Shown piece after piece: positions 42,270-51,540 of a stretch of 64,000 nucleotides of DNA. Location: contig NZ_AULX01000026.1 of NCBI RefSeq assembly GCF_000422505.1, forward strand, positions 62,001-126,000, given 5' to 3'. Made by a program: the position numbers and the translations under genes. This DNA comes from Paenibacillus pinihumi DSM 23905 = JCM 16419. Its GTDB lineage: Bacteria; Bacillota; Bacilli; Paenibacillales; Paenibacillaceae. The notes beneath the pieces were generated by a model that saw nothing but the letters and a program-made list of their open reading frames with translations, had not been told where the DNA came from and searched no databases. Each line of letters starts with the position of its first letter. Within the stretch, counting starts at the first letter, position 1.

Positions 42270-44396
42270 TTAGTTGTCCCACCACTGCTTCAGATGCTGC
42301 CACCAGGACCGGCGTTTTTGCTTGCTTAATTCCCCGGCTCCCTCTTCCTGATTAACAGGCTTGTCTTCCCCGCCAGCGGGCGGGGTGTCTGCCTCCGCAC
42401 AGTATTCCGTTGGTTCCGTACCGGCTGTGAAGGCCTCCAGACGCTGATGCTGGGCACAGGCTGCTGTTGCGAGCTTGCCGGATATGGAATCAACATAAAC
42501 GCTGACAACCCCATCGGGAATGGGGAAAATCTTTGGCGGCACTGATTCCAGTGCTCCCTCCATAAACCGGGCGAAAATCGGCGCGGCCCTGTGTGACTCA
42601 GAGGTTGAAATGGTGCGTCCTTTGTCATAACCTACCCACACCGCAGCGGTCAGTTCCGGCGTATACCCGACAAGCCAGGCATCGGTGGCCGTCGTGCCGG
42701 TCTTGCCGGCTACCGGACGCTTGATGATCGAGGCGACACGGTTGCCTGTCCCGCCGGTCTCAAATACACTTTCCATCAGTGAGGTTAATACATAAGCATT
42801 GGACGGGCTAATAATTTGCTCCCTGCGCGGCTTGGCTTCATAGATGACCTCGCCGCGGCTGTTCTCGATGCGCAGAATTGCTGTTGGCTCTGTACGCACG
42901 CCTGCGCCTGCAAATGTGCTGAAGACTGACGCCATCTCGAACGGACTGACCGGGAACGTACCCAGCGCAAGAGAAGGAACAGGCGCAAGCTCACTTTCAA
43001 TGCCCAGCCTGTGCGCCATAGAGATCACTTTGTCCGGGCCGACCGCCATTATCGTGTTAACCGCATAGATATTGTCCGAGCTGGCAATTGCGGTCCGCAT
43101 ATCGATATTGCGATTGAAGTACTTCTTATTATAGTTATGGGGCTCATAAGTCAGCCGTCCCTCATCATACGTAAAGGCTGTCGGTTCGCTCATGAACGGG
43201 GTTACAGGTGTCATTCCGCCGTCCTGCAGCGCAGCAATATAGACCAGCGGCTTGAAGGAAGAGCCGGGCTGGCGTGTCTTGGCGAATACCCGGTTGTACT
43301 GATTCTGTTTGTAATCACGGCCGCCAACCATTGCCTTGACGTAACCGGTACGCGGATCGATCGCGACAAGCGCCGCTTGAAGTTCCGTATCCTTGGGCAA
43401 TCCTTCGGCAACGGCAGCTTCGGCAGCCCGCTGTGCGCTCTGATCCAGTGTTGTATAGATGCGTATGCCTCCCTCATTTAGCAGATTCTCATCGATCCCA
43501 AGTTTATCTACGGCCATGAGCCGGATATAGTCCCGGAAATAAGGGGCAAAGCCTTCCTGCTGGCCGTCGCCAAGGGTCCGGAAGGACAGTAGTTCCCCAT
43601 AGGCGGATTTGGCCTGCCCTGCTGTAATATAGTCGTCCTCTGTCAGAATGGACAGAATGAGCTTTTGCCGGTCCTTGGCCTTCTTCATATTATTAAATGG
43701 TGAGTAATACGTCGGTCCCTTTGGGATTCCGGCCAGCATGGCGCTTTCAGCCAGTGACAGGTCCCGGGCAGGCTTGCCGAAATACAGCCGGGCGGCTGCT
43801 TCAATGCCATAAGCCCCGTGTCCGTAATAGATTTGATTCAGATACATCTCCAGTATCTGATCCTTGGAGTAGGTCATTTCAAGCTGAACAGTATACGCCG
43901 CTTCCTTCAGCTTGCGCTTCCAGGTGCGTTCATGGGAGAGATAGAGATTGCGTGCAAGCTGCTGGGTCAGTGTACTGGCACCCTGCTTGTTCTGACGGCT
44001 CTCCAGATTGACGAAGGCGGCACGGGCCATCCCTTTCAAATCAAAGCCCAGATGCTGGTAGAAGCGCTGATCTTCGACAGCTACCGTCGCCTGCACGAGA
44101 TAGGGTGAGACGGCATCCAGCGGCACGGATTTGCGGTTCTCGCCGGCATGGAAAGTGTCGATAACATTGCCCTGCATATCGTACATTTGCGAGGATTGGC
44201 TGATGGCAGCCGCGGGCAGGGCTTGTGAACGCAAATAGAGCAGCAGGCCGGCAATTGTAATAAGCAGTAGCAAAGCGGTTGCTCCTGTCACTTTTGACAG
44301 CCATACCAGTTGGCGCCATAACGGTTTGGAAGCCCGTTCACGGGAAGTAAACAGGCGGAAACGGTGTTTGGAAAATCGGGATGATGACTTGCTCAT
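42270..44396 (-). CDS. PBP1A-family bifunctional penicillin-binding protein
   Basis: Peptidoglycan glycosyltransferase/transpeptidase of 708 residues. A cytoplasmic basic tail and one membrane helix (about 36-56) precede the glycosyltransferase family 51 domain ('TVAVEDQRFYQHLGFD', 'GASTLTQQLARNLYL', 'EMYLNQIYYGHGAYGIEAAA', in parts). The transpeptidase domain has Ser-x-x-Lys in 'QPGSSFKPLVY', Ser-x-Asn in 'IASSDNIYAV' and 'AGKTGTT'. The acidic tail is followed by a Trp/Lys-rich end. In Bacillus subtilis pbpG sits in the same place upstream of speE. Start at 44396 with ggaggc upstream. Confidence 0.92.
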   Translation of the reverse strand: MSKSSSRFSKHRFRLFTSRERASKPLWRQLVWLSKVTGATALLLLITIAGLLLYLRSQALPAAAISQSSQMYDMQGNVIDTFHAGENRKSVPLDAVSPYLVQATVAVEDQRFYQHLGFDLKGMARAAFVNLESRQNKQGASTLTQQLARNLYLSHERTWKRKLKEAAYTVQLEMTYSKDQILEMYLNQIYYGHGAYGIEAAARLYFGKPARDLSLAESAMLAGIPKGPTYYSPFNNMKKAKDRQKLILSILTEDDYITAGQAKSAYGELLSFRTLGDGQQEGFAPYFRDYIRLMAVDKLGIDENLLNEGGIRIYTTLDQSAQRAAEAAVAEGLPKDTELQAALVAIDPRTGYVKAMVGGRDYKQNQYNRVFAKTRQPGSSFKPLVYIAALQDGGMTPVTPFMSEPTAFTYDEGRLTYEPHNYNKKYFNRNIDMRTAIASSDNIYAVNTIMAVGPDKVISMAHRLGIESELAPVPSLALGTFPVSPFEMASVFSTFAGAGVRTEPTAILRIENSRGEVIYEAKPRREQIISPSNAYVLTSLMESVFETGGTGNRVASIIKRPVAGKTGTTATDAWLVGYTPELTAAVWVGYDKGRTISTSESHRAAPIFARFMEGALESVPPKIFPIPDGVVSVYVDSISGKLATAACAQHQRLEAFTAGTEPTEYCAEADTPPAGGEDKPVNQEEGAGELSKQKRRSWWQHLKQWWDN

Positions 44397-44640
44397 AGGT
44401 AGCTGCCTCCCAACTTGAACCTTAAGATAACGGCCAGTACGTTTGCCTCTAAATCTGCTTGTCCCAAGAATATCGGGGCTGGCCGGACAATTGTGATCAA
44501 CGGTAAATTTTTGAAATCCTTTGGTTTTAGTATGGAAAAATATCCTGTGCCCTATTCATTCATGTGCATATGCGAGATAGGATTTCCGTCCCTTAAAAAT
44601 TCAGGATTTTGCAATATTCGATATCAGCTGTTTTAAAGGG

Positions 44641-44685
44641 CAAGATATAGATGAACAAACCTGATGAAATCTATATCTTGTTTAT
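44641..44685 (+). terminator. Strong hairpin in the PBP-speE gap with no gene to terminate
   Basis: CAAGATATAGAT and ATCTATATCTTG form a perfect 12-bp stem with a 16-base loop followed by TTTAT. No plus-strand gene precedes it. The surrounding 413-bp gap is AT-rich and, apart from this hairpin and the speE promoter, holds nothing I can identify; it might be the end of a small RNA. Confidence 0.5.
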
Positions 44686-44742
44686 AGGAGACGGCTTTTC
44701 AGTTTGATGAAAAATCCCGATTAGAATTTTGTCCGGGAAAGG

Positions 44743-44770
44743 TTGCTTTTTGCTGGGGTTTTACTATAAT
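44743..44770 (+). promoter_or_regulatory. Sigma-A promoter of speE-speB
   Basis: TTGCTT (44743-44748), 16 bp, TATAAT (44765-44770), 40 bp before the speE start codon. Confidence 0.75.
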
Positions 44771-44809
44771 TACGGGAGAAACTTTGACGGAAAGAAGGGA
44801 GTTGCCGAC

Positions 44810-45637
44810 ATGGAATTGTGGTACACAGAAAAGCAAACGGAATCTTTCGGAATTACAGCCAAAATCAAAGAAACGTATGTAAGCGAGCAGACGGACTTTC
44901 AAAAGCTGGATATGGTTGAGACCGAGGAGTTCGGAACGATGCTCGTTCTGGACGGCATGGTTATGACGACTGTGAAGGACGAGTTCGTCTACCATGAAAT
45001 GGTGGCCCATCCGGTGCTGTTCACGCATCCCAATCCTGAGCATGTGCTTGTAGTAGGCGGCGGCGACGGCGGTGTAATCCGTGAAATCATGAAGCACCCG
45101 AAAGTAAAAAAAGCGGTGCTGGTTGATATCGATGGCAAAGTAATCGAGTATTCCAAAAAGTATCTGCCCACAATTGCAGGAGAGTTGGACAACCCTCGCG
45201 TAGAAGTTATCGTAAACGACGGATTTATGCACATTCATGACCACAAAAATACGTATGATGTGATTATGGTTGATTCCACGGAGCCTGTTGGCCCTGCAGC
45301 CAATCTGTTCACCCGCGGCTTTTATCAAGGCATTTATGAGTCGCTGAAGGAAGACGGCATCTTTGTCGCCCAGACGGACAACCCTTGGTTCAAGGCGGAT
45401 CTGATTCAGAGCGTGAACAAGGATGTGAAAGAAGTGTTCCCGATCGTGCGTGTATACGGTGCGAACATCCCTACCTATCCAAGCGGCCTGTGGACTTTTA
45501 CATTGGGCAGCAAAAAGTATGATCCGCTCGAGGTGGATGAAACTGCGATCCCTGAGCTTAACACAAAATACTATTCCCCGCGTCTCCATAAGGCGGCATT
45601 TATTTTGCCGAAGTTTGTGGAAGACCTCGTGAAGTAA
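44810..45637 (+). CDS. speE: Spermidine synthase
   Basis: Polyamine aminopropyltransferase that transfers the propylamine group of decarboxylated S-adenosylmethionine to putrescine. 275 residues, full length. The N-terminal beta domain has '[10 protein letters not shown]', the Rossmann domain has '[15 protein letters not shown]', '[16 protein letters not shown]', and the catalytic region '[15 protein letters not shown]' with the aspartates that bind the amine. ATG at 44810 follows aaggga. Agmatinase follows after 27 bp, giving the arginine-agmatine-putrescine-spermidine route, as in Bacillus subtilis. Confidence 0.96.
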   Translation: MELWYTEKQTESFGITAKIKETYVSEQTDFQKLDMVETEEFGTMLVLDGMVMTTVKDEFVYHEMVAHPVLFTHPNPEHVLVVGGGDGGVIREIMKHPKVKKAVLVDIDGKVIEYSKKYLPTIAGELDNPRVEVIVNDGFMHIHDHKNTYDVIMVDSTEPVGPAANLFTRGFYQGIYESLKEDGIFVAQTDNPWFKADLIQSVNKDVKEVFPIVRVYGANIPTYPSGLWTFTLGSKKYDPLEVDETAIPELNTKYYSPRLHKAAFILPKFVEDLVK

Positions 45638-45664
45638 TACAGTAAAGAGGAGACTGACGACCAG

Positions 45665-46534
45665 ATGAAACTTGATCAGCAATATTCAGGCAACGTATTT
45701 ATTCTCAGTTCAGAAGATTATGCGGCTTCCAAGGCTGTACTTTACGGCATGCCGATGGACTATACCGTGTCCTTCCGTCCCGGCTCCCGCTTCGGCCCTG
45801 CACGAATTCGCGAAGTATCGATCGGTCTGGAGGAGTACAGCCCGTATCTCGACCGCAGTCTGGAGGAAATCACTTATTTCGATGCTGGCGATTTGCTGCT
45901 GCCATTCGGCAATGCGGCACGCAGCCTTGATATTATCGGAGATTTTGTGCGCGGAGTGCTTGCTGACGACAAAATGCCTGTGGGCATGGGCGGGGAGCAT
46001 CTCGTATCCTGGCCGGTCTTCCGTGAGGTGTATGCGAAATATCCCGATCTGGCGATCATCCATTTTGACGCCCATGCTGATTTGCGTGAGCAATATGAAG
46101 GCGAGCCGCTCTCACACTCTACACCGCTGCGCAAGGCTGCCGGACTTATCGGCGGCAAGAATATTTATCAGTTCGGCATCCGTTCCGGCTCTCGTGAGGA
46201 ATGGGCCTATGCCCGTGAGAATATCAACTTCTATCCGTTCGAGGTAGCCGAGCCGCTCAAGAAGGTGCTTCCTGAGCTTGCAGGCCGTCCGGTCTATCTG
46301 ACGATTGATATCGACGTTCTCGATCCGTCCTGTGCTCCGGGGACAGGTACGGCTGAAGCTGGCGGCATCACATCCAAAGAACTGCTGGAAGCTGTACATG
46401 CCATTGCAAATTCGGGCGTTAATGTGGTAGGTTGCGATCTCGTTGAAGTTGCTCCTGCTTATGACCCGACAGAGCAGACACAGATCGTAGCTTCCAAAAT
46501 AATTAGAGAAATGCTGCTTGGCTTTATCAAGTAA
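45665..46534 (+). CDS. speB: Agmatinase
   Basis: Ureohydrolase that converts agmatine to putrescine and urea. 289 residues. The dinuclear manganese ligands are seen in 'GGEHLVS', 'IIHFDAHADLR' and 'TIDIDVLDPSCAPGTGT' (in part). Substrate-specificity residues fit agmatinase, and the position directly after speE supports this over formimidoylglutamase. Shine-Dalgarno agaggag. No clear terminator follows; the T-box leader promoter begins 35 bp after the stop codon. Confidence 0.94.
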   Translation: MKLDQQYSGNVFILSSEDYAASKAVLYGMPMDYTVSFRPGSRFGPARIREVSIGLEEYSPYLDRSLEEITYFDAGDLLLPFGNAARSLDIIGDFVRGVLADDKMPVGMGGEHLVSWPVFREVYAKYPDLAIIHFDAHADLREQYEGEPLSHSTPLRKAAGLIGGKNIYQFGIRSGSREEWAYARENINFYPFEVAEPLKKVLPELAGRPVYLTIDIDVLDPSCAPGTGTAEAGGITSKELLEAVHAIANSGVNVVGCDLVEVAPAYDPTEQTQIVASKIIREMLLGFIK

Positions 46535-46568
46535 TTTCAGGTTTTTAACCGCAGCTGGTTGATAACAC

Positions 46569-46597
46569 TTGCTTTTTATGAAAAATGTGAATATAGT
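46569..46597 (+). promoter_or_regulatory. Sigma-A promoter of the T-box leader
   Basis: TTGCTT (46569-46574), 17 bp, TATAGT (46592-46597). The transcript would start around 46604, just before the T-box stem I. Confidence 0.75.
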
Positions 46598-46603
46598 TTT
46601 CAC

Positions 46604-46896
46604 ATAGAAGTTATTTTCATATCGGAAACAGCAAGGAACAGGAGAGTATGCCGTTTGGATGCTGCACTAGCGAGCCGGGAGGGTGAGAGCCGGCGCAGAT
46701 CACGGTATTATGCGCACCTGGGAGTTGATCATTTGAAGAGAGCAGCCGCTTCATAGCAGCGCGCAGGCTTTTGTGTAGAATGATCCGGTCATTCCGTTAT
46801 CATGTCTTGAGAGGATCGGCGGGGCAGCCTGACGATACCAGAAGAGTGGCACCGCGGTTAACCCCCGTCTCTTTATTGAAGAGACGGGGGTTTTTT
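46604..46896 (+). promoter_or_regulatory. T-box riboswitch, arginine specifier (CGC), with terminator
   Basis: Stem I shows the AGTA loop-E element with helix TGCCGT/ACGGTA above and CAGG/CCTG below it. By alignment with the well-studied glyQS T-box, the nine-base specifier loop (46708-46716) places codon CGC at 46713-46715, followed by the usual A. The T-box sequence is 'agagTGGCaccgcgg' (46842-46856); its TGGC predicts a tRNA with discriminator G73, which is compatible with arginine. The terminator is AACCCCCGTCTCT/AGAGACGGGGGTT then T-run (46860-46896). Downstream on this strand there is only a 21-codon ORF before a convergent gene, so its target is unclear. Confidence 0.9.
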
Positions 46897-46932
46897 GGAT
46901 TTTTTGCAAGCAAATGAGTGAGGTTGGCAATA

Positions 46933-46998
46933 ATGCCCGCATTGCCGCAGCAGGATGAAAGCGTCCGTGTTCTTGGGTGTTGCAGGCCTCAATGCTGA
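46933..46998 (+). CDS. Small ORF directly downstream of the T-box
   Basis: ATG-initiated frame of 21 codons (peptide starts MPALPQQDESVRV, ends in CRPQC) with gtgagg upstream. It is the only plus-strand frame between the T-box terminator and the convergent AraC gene. It may be a leader-type peptide or the start of a gene lost by rearrangement. No homology is recognisable. Confidence 0.25.
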   Translation: MPALPQQDESVRVLGCCRPQC

Positions 46999-47001
46999 CG
47001 G

Positions 47002-47778
47002 TTAAAAAGCATTCAGATGAATGCTGCGAAAGGCCGTCGGAGTCAAGCCTTCCTGTTTCTTGAACATCTTGATGAAATAGCTGGGATGCTCATAGCCCAC
47101 CTGGGCAGATACGGATTGTACCTCTGCATCCGGATGAAGCAGCAGCAACTCTTTGGCTTTGCGGATGCGGATACGGGTCAGGTATTCAATTGGACGGACG
47201 CCCAGAGATTGCTGGAACAGCACACAAATATGCTGGGGGCTAACCCGAAGGAGACCAGCCAGTTCGGCCAGAGTTATCAGTCTATTGTAATGCTGCTCCA
47301 TATAGCTGAGCACAGGGGCTAGAACGTCCATCTGCTGTTTGCGCGACCGCAGCTCTGTTCTGGATCCGTATCTGTACAGATCCAGCAGCAGTGCATAGAC
47401 TGCTGCAGATACCTCCAGTCCGGTAGTCGGATGCGGATGGGATAACAGCAGGTTCATTTCCTGCAGATGTTTCAAAGCTACGTCAGGGTTGCTGAGGTAG
47501 AATACTTCGGATTTGTACAAATCCAGATCCTTCAGTATTTGTGCGGTCTGGCTGCCGGAGAAGGTAACCCAGCGCAGGCTCCACGGCTCCTCCAGAGGTT
47601 TGTACGCGTGGGCTTCATTGGGAAGCAGGAGGAAGCCTTGTCCCTGTGATACGGTGATCTCACGGTCTGCAATTCTTAACAGGCCCTTGCCGCTGGTTGT
47701 CTGCAGCCACTGAAAATCGCTGAACCCCTTTGGACGTTCCATCGGCGGTTGATTAATCCAGGCTCCGAGGCTGGTCAT
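47002..47778 (-). CDS. AraC-family transcriptional regulator with uncertain start
   Basis: Regulator of 258 residues from the first ATG. The cupin-type N-terminal domain ('GQGFLLLPNEAHAYKPLEEPW', in part) and two C-terminal helix-turn-helices ('LAGLLRVSPQHICVLFQQSLG' in part, 'VQSVSAQVGYEHPSYFIKMFK' in part) are complete. The same frame continues 19 codons upstream with protein-like sequence (IDFSQFPVLTDLERRLPVY) to an ATC codon at 47835 that has aagggagag at ideal spacing, whereas ATG 47778 has no Shine-Dalgarno. The real start may be that ATC, or the start codon is mutated. The gene is transcribed against the T-box and divergently from ywiB-argS. Confidence 0.85.
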   Translation of the reverse strand: MTSLGAWINQPPMERPKGFSDFQWLQTTSGKGLLRIADREITVSQGQGFLLLPNEAHAYKPLEEPWSLRWVTFSGSQTAQILKDLDLYKSEVFYLSNPDVALKHLQEMNLLLSHPHPTTGLEVSAAVYALLLDLYRYGSRTELRSRKQQMDVLAPVLSYMEQHYNRLITLAELAGLLRVSPQHICVLFQQSLGVRPIEYLTRIRIRKAKELLLLHPDAEVQSVSAQVGYEHPSYFIKMFKKQEGLTPTAFRSIHLNAF

Positions 47779-47948
47779 ATAGACCGGCAGGCGGCGCTCC
47801 AGATCGGTCAGAACAGGGAATTGGCTGAAATCGATATCGCAACTCTCCCTTCGCGTGAGTAACTGGTTAACTGGTTAAGGTGCTGTTCCCATCATAACGA
47901 GGTTTGGTCTTCATGCCAACCAGACCGTCAGAAAGCGGGAGAATATGG

Positions 47949-48395
47949 ATGAAATCAAACAAGCGCAAGGTTCGAATCCGGCTGGAAAGCCGGCAGGAAG
48001 ACGAAGTCACCGTTCATGAGTATGAAGGCGAGTGGATCCCCAAGTTCCGCTCCGCTTATGTGTTGTACGAGGAACGGGAGGAAGGGCAGGACCCGGTTCG
48101 CACGACAGTGCGGATCGGCAAAGGCGAGCTCGTCATCAGCCGCCGCGGTCATATCCGCTCTGAGCAGCGGTTTGTCGAAGGTTTAAGACAGCCGGGGGAG
48201 TACAGCACTCCGGATATTCAATTCCATTTAGAGACTGTTACAGAGCAGCTCACGCTGCTGCAGGGCGATAGCGGCCAGCAGGGTGCGCCGGAGCTTCCGG
48301 CGGACGTGGCATGGAGCTACACGCTGTGGATGAACGGACAGCATATCGGCCGGTTTCAACTCCGGCTGCAAATTCAGGAGGTAGATGCACAATGA
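47949..48395 (+). CDS. ywiB: YwiB family protein (DUF1934)
   Basis: A 148-residue protein of the DUF1934 family, a small calycin-like beta-barrel of unknown function. Visible are the basic start '[10 protein letters not shown]', 'VLYEEREEG', '[16 protein letters not shown]' and the C-terminal '[20 protein letters not shown]', in parts. ATG at 47949 has gggag upstream. Its TGA overlaps the ATG of argS (ATGA), the conserved ywiB-argS pairing in Bacillales. Confidence 0.88.
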   Translation: MKSNKRKVRIRLESRQEDEVTVHEYEGEWIPKFRSAYVLYEEREEGQDPVRTTVRIGKGELVISRRGHIRSEQRFVEGLRQPGEYSTPDIQFHLETVTEQLTLLQGDSGQQGAPELPADVAWSYTLWMNGQHIGRFQLRLQIQEVDAQ

Positions 48396-50083
48396 GTACA
48401 AGCAACGGACAACATGTATTGGAAGCAACCTATGCGCGTTTAAAGCAAGCGATCGGGAAGGCTGTTATTGCAGCAGAGCTGGCGATTGAGGAAGATCTGC
48501 CAACTTTCGTGCTTGAGGTTCCGAAGGACAAAGCTCACGGGGACTTGGCAACCAATGCAGCGATGCAGCTTACCAAGCTGGCGAAGAAGAACCCGCGCGC
48601 AATTGCAGAAGCCATTATTGCCAATCTGGATCATAAGGAAGCCGGAATCGTATCCGCCGAGATTGCCGGCCCTGGATTTATCAATTTCCGTCTGGACAAG
48701 AGCTATCTGTATCCGGTTATCGGCCAGGTGTTGAATGATGGCGATAATTATGGCCGTACGGCGACCGGAGCCGGACAAAGCGTGCAGATTGAATTTGTCA
48801 GCGCGAACCCGACAGGCAGCCTGCATCTGGGCCATGCCCGCGGGGCGGCTGTCGGCGATGCGCTTTGCAATGTGCTTGACTTTGCCGGTTATCAAGTAAC
48901 CCGTGAATATTATATTAACGATGCGGGGAACCAGATTAATAATCTGGCCTACTCAATTGAGGCCAGATATAAGCAGCAGCTTGGATTGGATGCCCAAATG
49001 CCGGAGGACGGCTATCATGGCGAGGATATTGTCGGCTTTGCGAAAGAACTGCACGCGCAGGAGGGCGACCGGTTGTTGAGCCTGCCGGATGAGGAGCGCT
49101 TCAATTTCTTCCGTGAATTTGGCCTGGAGCGCGAGCTGAACAAGATCAAGCGTGATCTGGAGCGGTTCCGTGTACCTTTTGACGTATGGTACAGCGAGAC
49201 TGATCTGTACAAGAGCGGACAAATTGATGATGCGTTAACCGCACTGCGCGAGCGCGGGCAGGTGTTTGAGGAGGACGGGGCGACCTGGCTGTCGACAATG
49301 CCGTTCGGAGACGACAAGAACCGCGTACTCGTTAAAAATGATGGCAGCTATACGTATTTGACACCGGATATTGCTTATCACCGCAACAAGTATGAGCGCG
49401 GCTTTAACTGGATTCTCAATATTTGGGGAGCAGACCACCATGGCTACATTCCCAGAATGAAGGCGGCTATGGAGGCGCTTGGTAATAACCCGGATCAATT
49501 GGTTGTGCTTGTTGCCCAGATGGTCAGCCTGTACCAGAATGGCGAAAAAGTAAAAATGTCCAAGCGTACCGGCAAGGCGGTTACTGTCGAGGAACTGATG
49601 GACGAGGTTGGCGTTGATGCCATGCGCTACTTCTTTACCATGCGCAGTATGGACTCCCATCTGGATTTTGATATGGATCTGGCAATCTCCACTTCCAATG
49701 AAAATCCGGTCTTCTATGTCCAATATGCCTATGCGAGAATTTGCAGCATTTTCAGACAAGCTGAGGAGCAAGGCATCTCACTTGAAGGCTTGGCAGGTGC
49801 GGATTTGACCAAGTTATCGGCTGAAGCGGAATTCGACCTGATTCGCAAGCTGGGAGAACTGCCGCAAGAAATCTCCGAGGCCGCAACGCAGTATGCGCCG
49901 CATCGGATTGTCCGTTATGTATACGAGCTGGCGTCCCAACTCCACAGCTATTACAGAGCTGAGCGCGTCATTACAGAGGATAGCGGGCAGACGCTTGCGC
50001 GTTTGGCGCTGCTGGCCGCTGTACGCACGACAATCGGCAATGTGCTGCGTCTCATCGGTGTAACAGCTCCAGAGAGAATGTAA
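48392..50083 (+). CDS. argS: Arginyl-tRNA synthetase
   Basis: Class I aminoacyl-tRNA synthetase charging tRNA-Arg; 563 residues. The N-terminal additional domain is followed by '[22 protein letters not shown]' (in part) with the HIGH-type motif HLGH, the KMSKS-type loop 'VKMSKRTG', and the C-terminal anticodon-binding helices ending '[12 protein letters not shown]'. The presence of both HIGH and KMSK sites is notable since many ArgS proteins lack the canonical KMSKS. ATG at 48392 has aggaggt upstream and overlaps the ywiB stop. An arginine T-box lies 1.5 kb upstream beyond the AraC gene. Confidence 0.96.
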   Translation: MSTSNGQHVLEATYARLKQAIGKAVIAAELAIEEDLPTFVLEVPKDKAHGDLATNAAMQLTKLAKKNPRAIAEAIIANLDHKEAGIVSAEIAGPGFINFRLDKSYLYPVIGQVLNDGDNYGRTATGAGQSVQIEFVSANPTGSLHLGHARGAAVGDALCNVLDFAGYQVTREYYINDAGNQINNLAYSIEARYKQQLGLDAQMPEDGYHGEDIVGFAKELHAQEGDRLLSLPDEERFNFFREFGLERELNKIKRDLERFRVPFDVWYSETDLYKSGQIDDALTALRERGQVFEEDGATWLSTMPFGDDKNRVLVKNDGSYTYLTPDIAYHRNKYERGFNWILNIWGADHHGYIPRMKAAMEALGNNPDQLVVLVAQMVSLYQNGEKVKMSKRTGKAVTVEELMDEVGVDAMRYFFTMRSMDSHLDFDMDLAISTSNENPVFYVQYAYARICSIFRQAEEQGISLEGLAGADLTKLSAEAEFDLIRKLGELPQEISEAATQYAPHRIVRYVYELASQLHSYYRAERVITEDSGQTLARLALLAAVRTTIGNVLRLIGVTAPERM

Positions 50084-50171
50084 GGTAAAACAGCCCGCGG
50101 GCAAGGTATTAGCGGGGCGTGTGGCGGCTTCCTGAGCAGAGGAAGCTGTCCTTCGTCCCATGCTTGCCTTG

Positions 50172-51311
50172 TCAGCGGGCTTCGTTGTCTGCTGCCCTCA
50201 TCATTTTCATAATATCCAGCTCGCCTACCAGCCGGGGAGTCTTGCTGCCCTTCAGCGGCTGCATGGAGCGCTTCAGAATGGACTTGATTTCATAAGGGGT
50301 CAGACCGGGATATTTGGCAAGCAGCAAGGCGACGGCTCCGCTGACATGGGAAGTAGCCATCGAGGTGCCGCTCATTTCATTATATTTGCCCTTCAGCCAG
50401 GCAGAGATAATTTTGTCGCCGGGCGCATAAATATCAATATGGCTGCCCCTGTTGCTAAACAGTGCGATACGGCGGAGCTTGTTGGTGGCTCCTACAGAGA
50501 TCGTCTGCGGGTAGCGCGCAGGGTAATCGATAGCTTTGCGGCGACTGTCATTGCCGGAAGAAGCGACGATTATTACGCCGGCATTATAGGCGCTGGTAAC
50601 CGCATTGAGCAGCGATTTGCTGCGTGATTTCATGCCAAAGCTCATATTAATAATATGAATGCGGTTGCGGACGCACCAGTCAATACCGAGAATGATATCC
50701 GAGACATAGGCGCTCCCGTTCTGATCGAATGCCTTGACCGGGCAGATCGTGGCGCGCGGCGCAACCCCGATCATTCCTTTGGGCTGGTTTGCTGCGGCGA
50801 TGGTGCCTGCAATATGGGTGCCATGGCCGTTGTCATCGTGAGGCAGCTCTGAGCGGTTCAGCAGATTAATGCCCCTGGTCAGGGAGTTGCGCAGATCAGG
50901 ATGATTAAAGTCCACTCCCGTATCAATGACCCCGACCTTTATCCGGTGTCCGGTTGTGCGGCTCCAGGCTGACGGAGCTTTGACCTGCTGTACGCCCCAA
51001 GGAATGCCGCCTGCCGGCTGAGCATTTTTCTTGACTGTGGAGTGTACGCTGACCGGGCAATCCTCCTCGATCCAGATGCTGCTGCAATCGGGAAGCGGCC
51101 CGGCATCCGGTATCCGGCAGGAGATGGCCTGGATTAGCGGCATTTGCTTCACAATGCCGAGCGAGGGGTTAGACTTGGCAGATTCGGACAAGGCAAGGGC
51201 GAACTGCTGGTATTCAGCAGGATCTTTAAAATGAATAATACGCTGCTTGGCATTGCCGTGATGCTCTGCTGTAGCCATGTGCAGCCAACGGAGAAAAGCG
51301 GTTGAATCCAT
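50172..51311 (-). CDS. Intracellular-type S8 subtilisin-like protease
   Basis: Serine protease of 379 residues. The catalytic triad is Asp in 'VGVIDTGVD', His in 'GHGTHIAG' and Ser in 'MSGTSMATSHVSGA'; the oxyanion Asn is in 'VASSGNDS'. There is no N-terminal signal peptide, and about 115 residues precede the catalytic domain, so it is probably cytosolic or exported by another route. Start at 51311 with gggaggg upstream. It lies, opposite in direction, between argS and rpoE, which are closer neighbours in Bacillus subtilis. Confidence 0.92.
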   Translation of the reverse strand: MDSTAFLRWLHMATAEHHGNAKQRIIHFKDPAEYQQFALALSESAKSNPSLGIVKQMPLIQAISCRIPDAGPLPDCSSIWIEEDCPVSVHSTVKKNAQPAGGIPWGVQQVKAPSAWSRTTGHRIKVGVIDTGVDFNHPDLRNSLTRGINLLNRSELPHDDNGHGTHIAGTIAAANQPKGMIGVAPRATICPVKAFDQNGSAYVSDIILGIDWCVRNRIHIINMSFGMKSRSKSLLNAVTSAYNAGVIIVASSGNDSRRKAIDYPARYPQTISVGATNKLRRIALFSNRGSHIDIYAPGDKIISAWLKGKYNEMSGTSMATSHVSGAVALLLAKYPGLTPYEIKSILKRSMQPLKGSKTPRLVGELDIMKMMRAADNEAR

Positions 51312-51515
51312 TTAACAACCCTCCCGATGACCATGCTGAGCTATTGTATGAACAGCTGTGTCCATCGGAATGAGCAAGTGGCCTGATTTGAAATAAATAG
51401 GCTTGGGGCCGTGGCAAATAGTGGCTTCGGACATAGTATAGAGTGAGAGTTCAGCCGGCCTCTCACCGGTATCTGGCCCTGCAGGTGCGTGTACGGGTCC
51501 GATAGGATACAGTCG

Positions 51516-51540
51516 AAGCGAAGGGTTTCCTTCGCTTTTT
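51516..51540 (+). terminator. Rho-independent terminator upstream of rpoE
   Basis: AAGCGAAGG pairs with CCTTCGCTT around a GTTT loop, then T-run. The only plus-strand gene before it is argS, 1.4 kb upstream across the antisense protease gene. It may end a short unrecognised RNA starting near 51430; the rest of this 441-bp gap carries no identified gene. Confidence 0.75.

Noticed and set aside
47955-47985. GGTTCGAATCC, which looks like a tRNA T-psi-C arm
   Set aside because: It lies inside the ywiB coding sequence; no acceptor, D or anticodon arms surround it.
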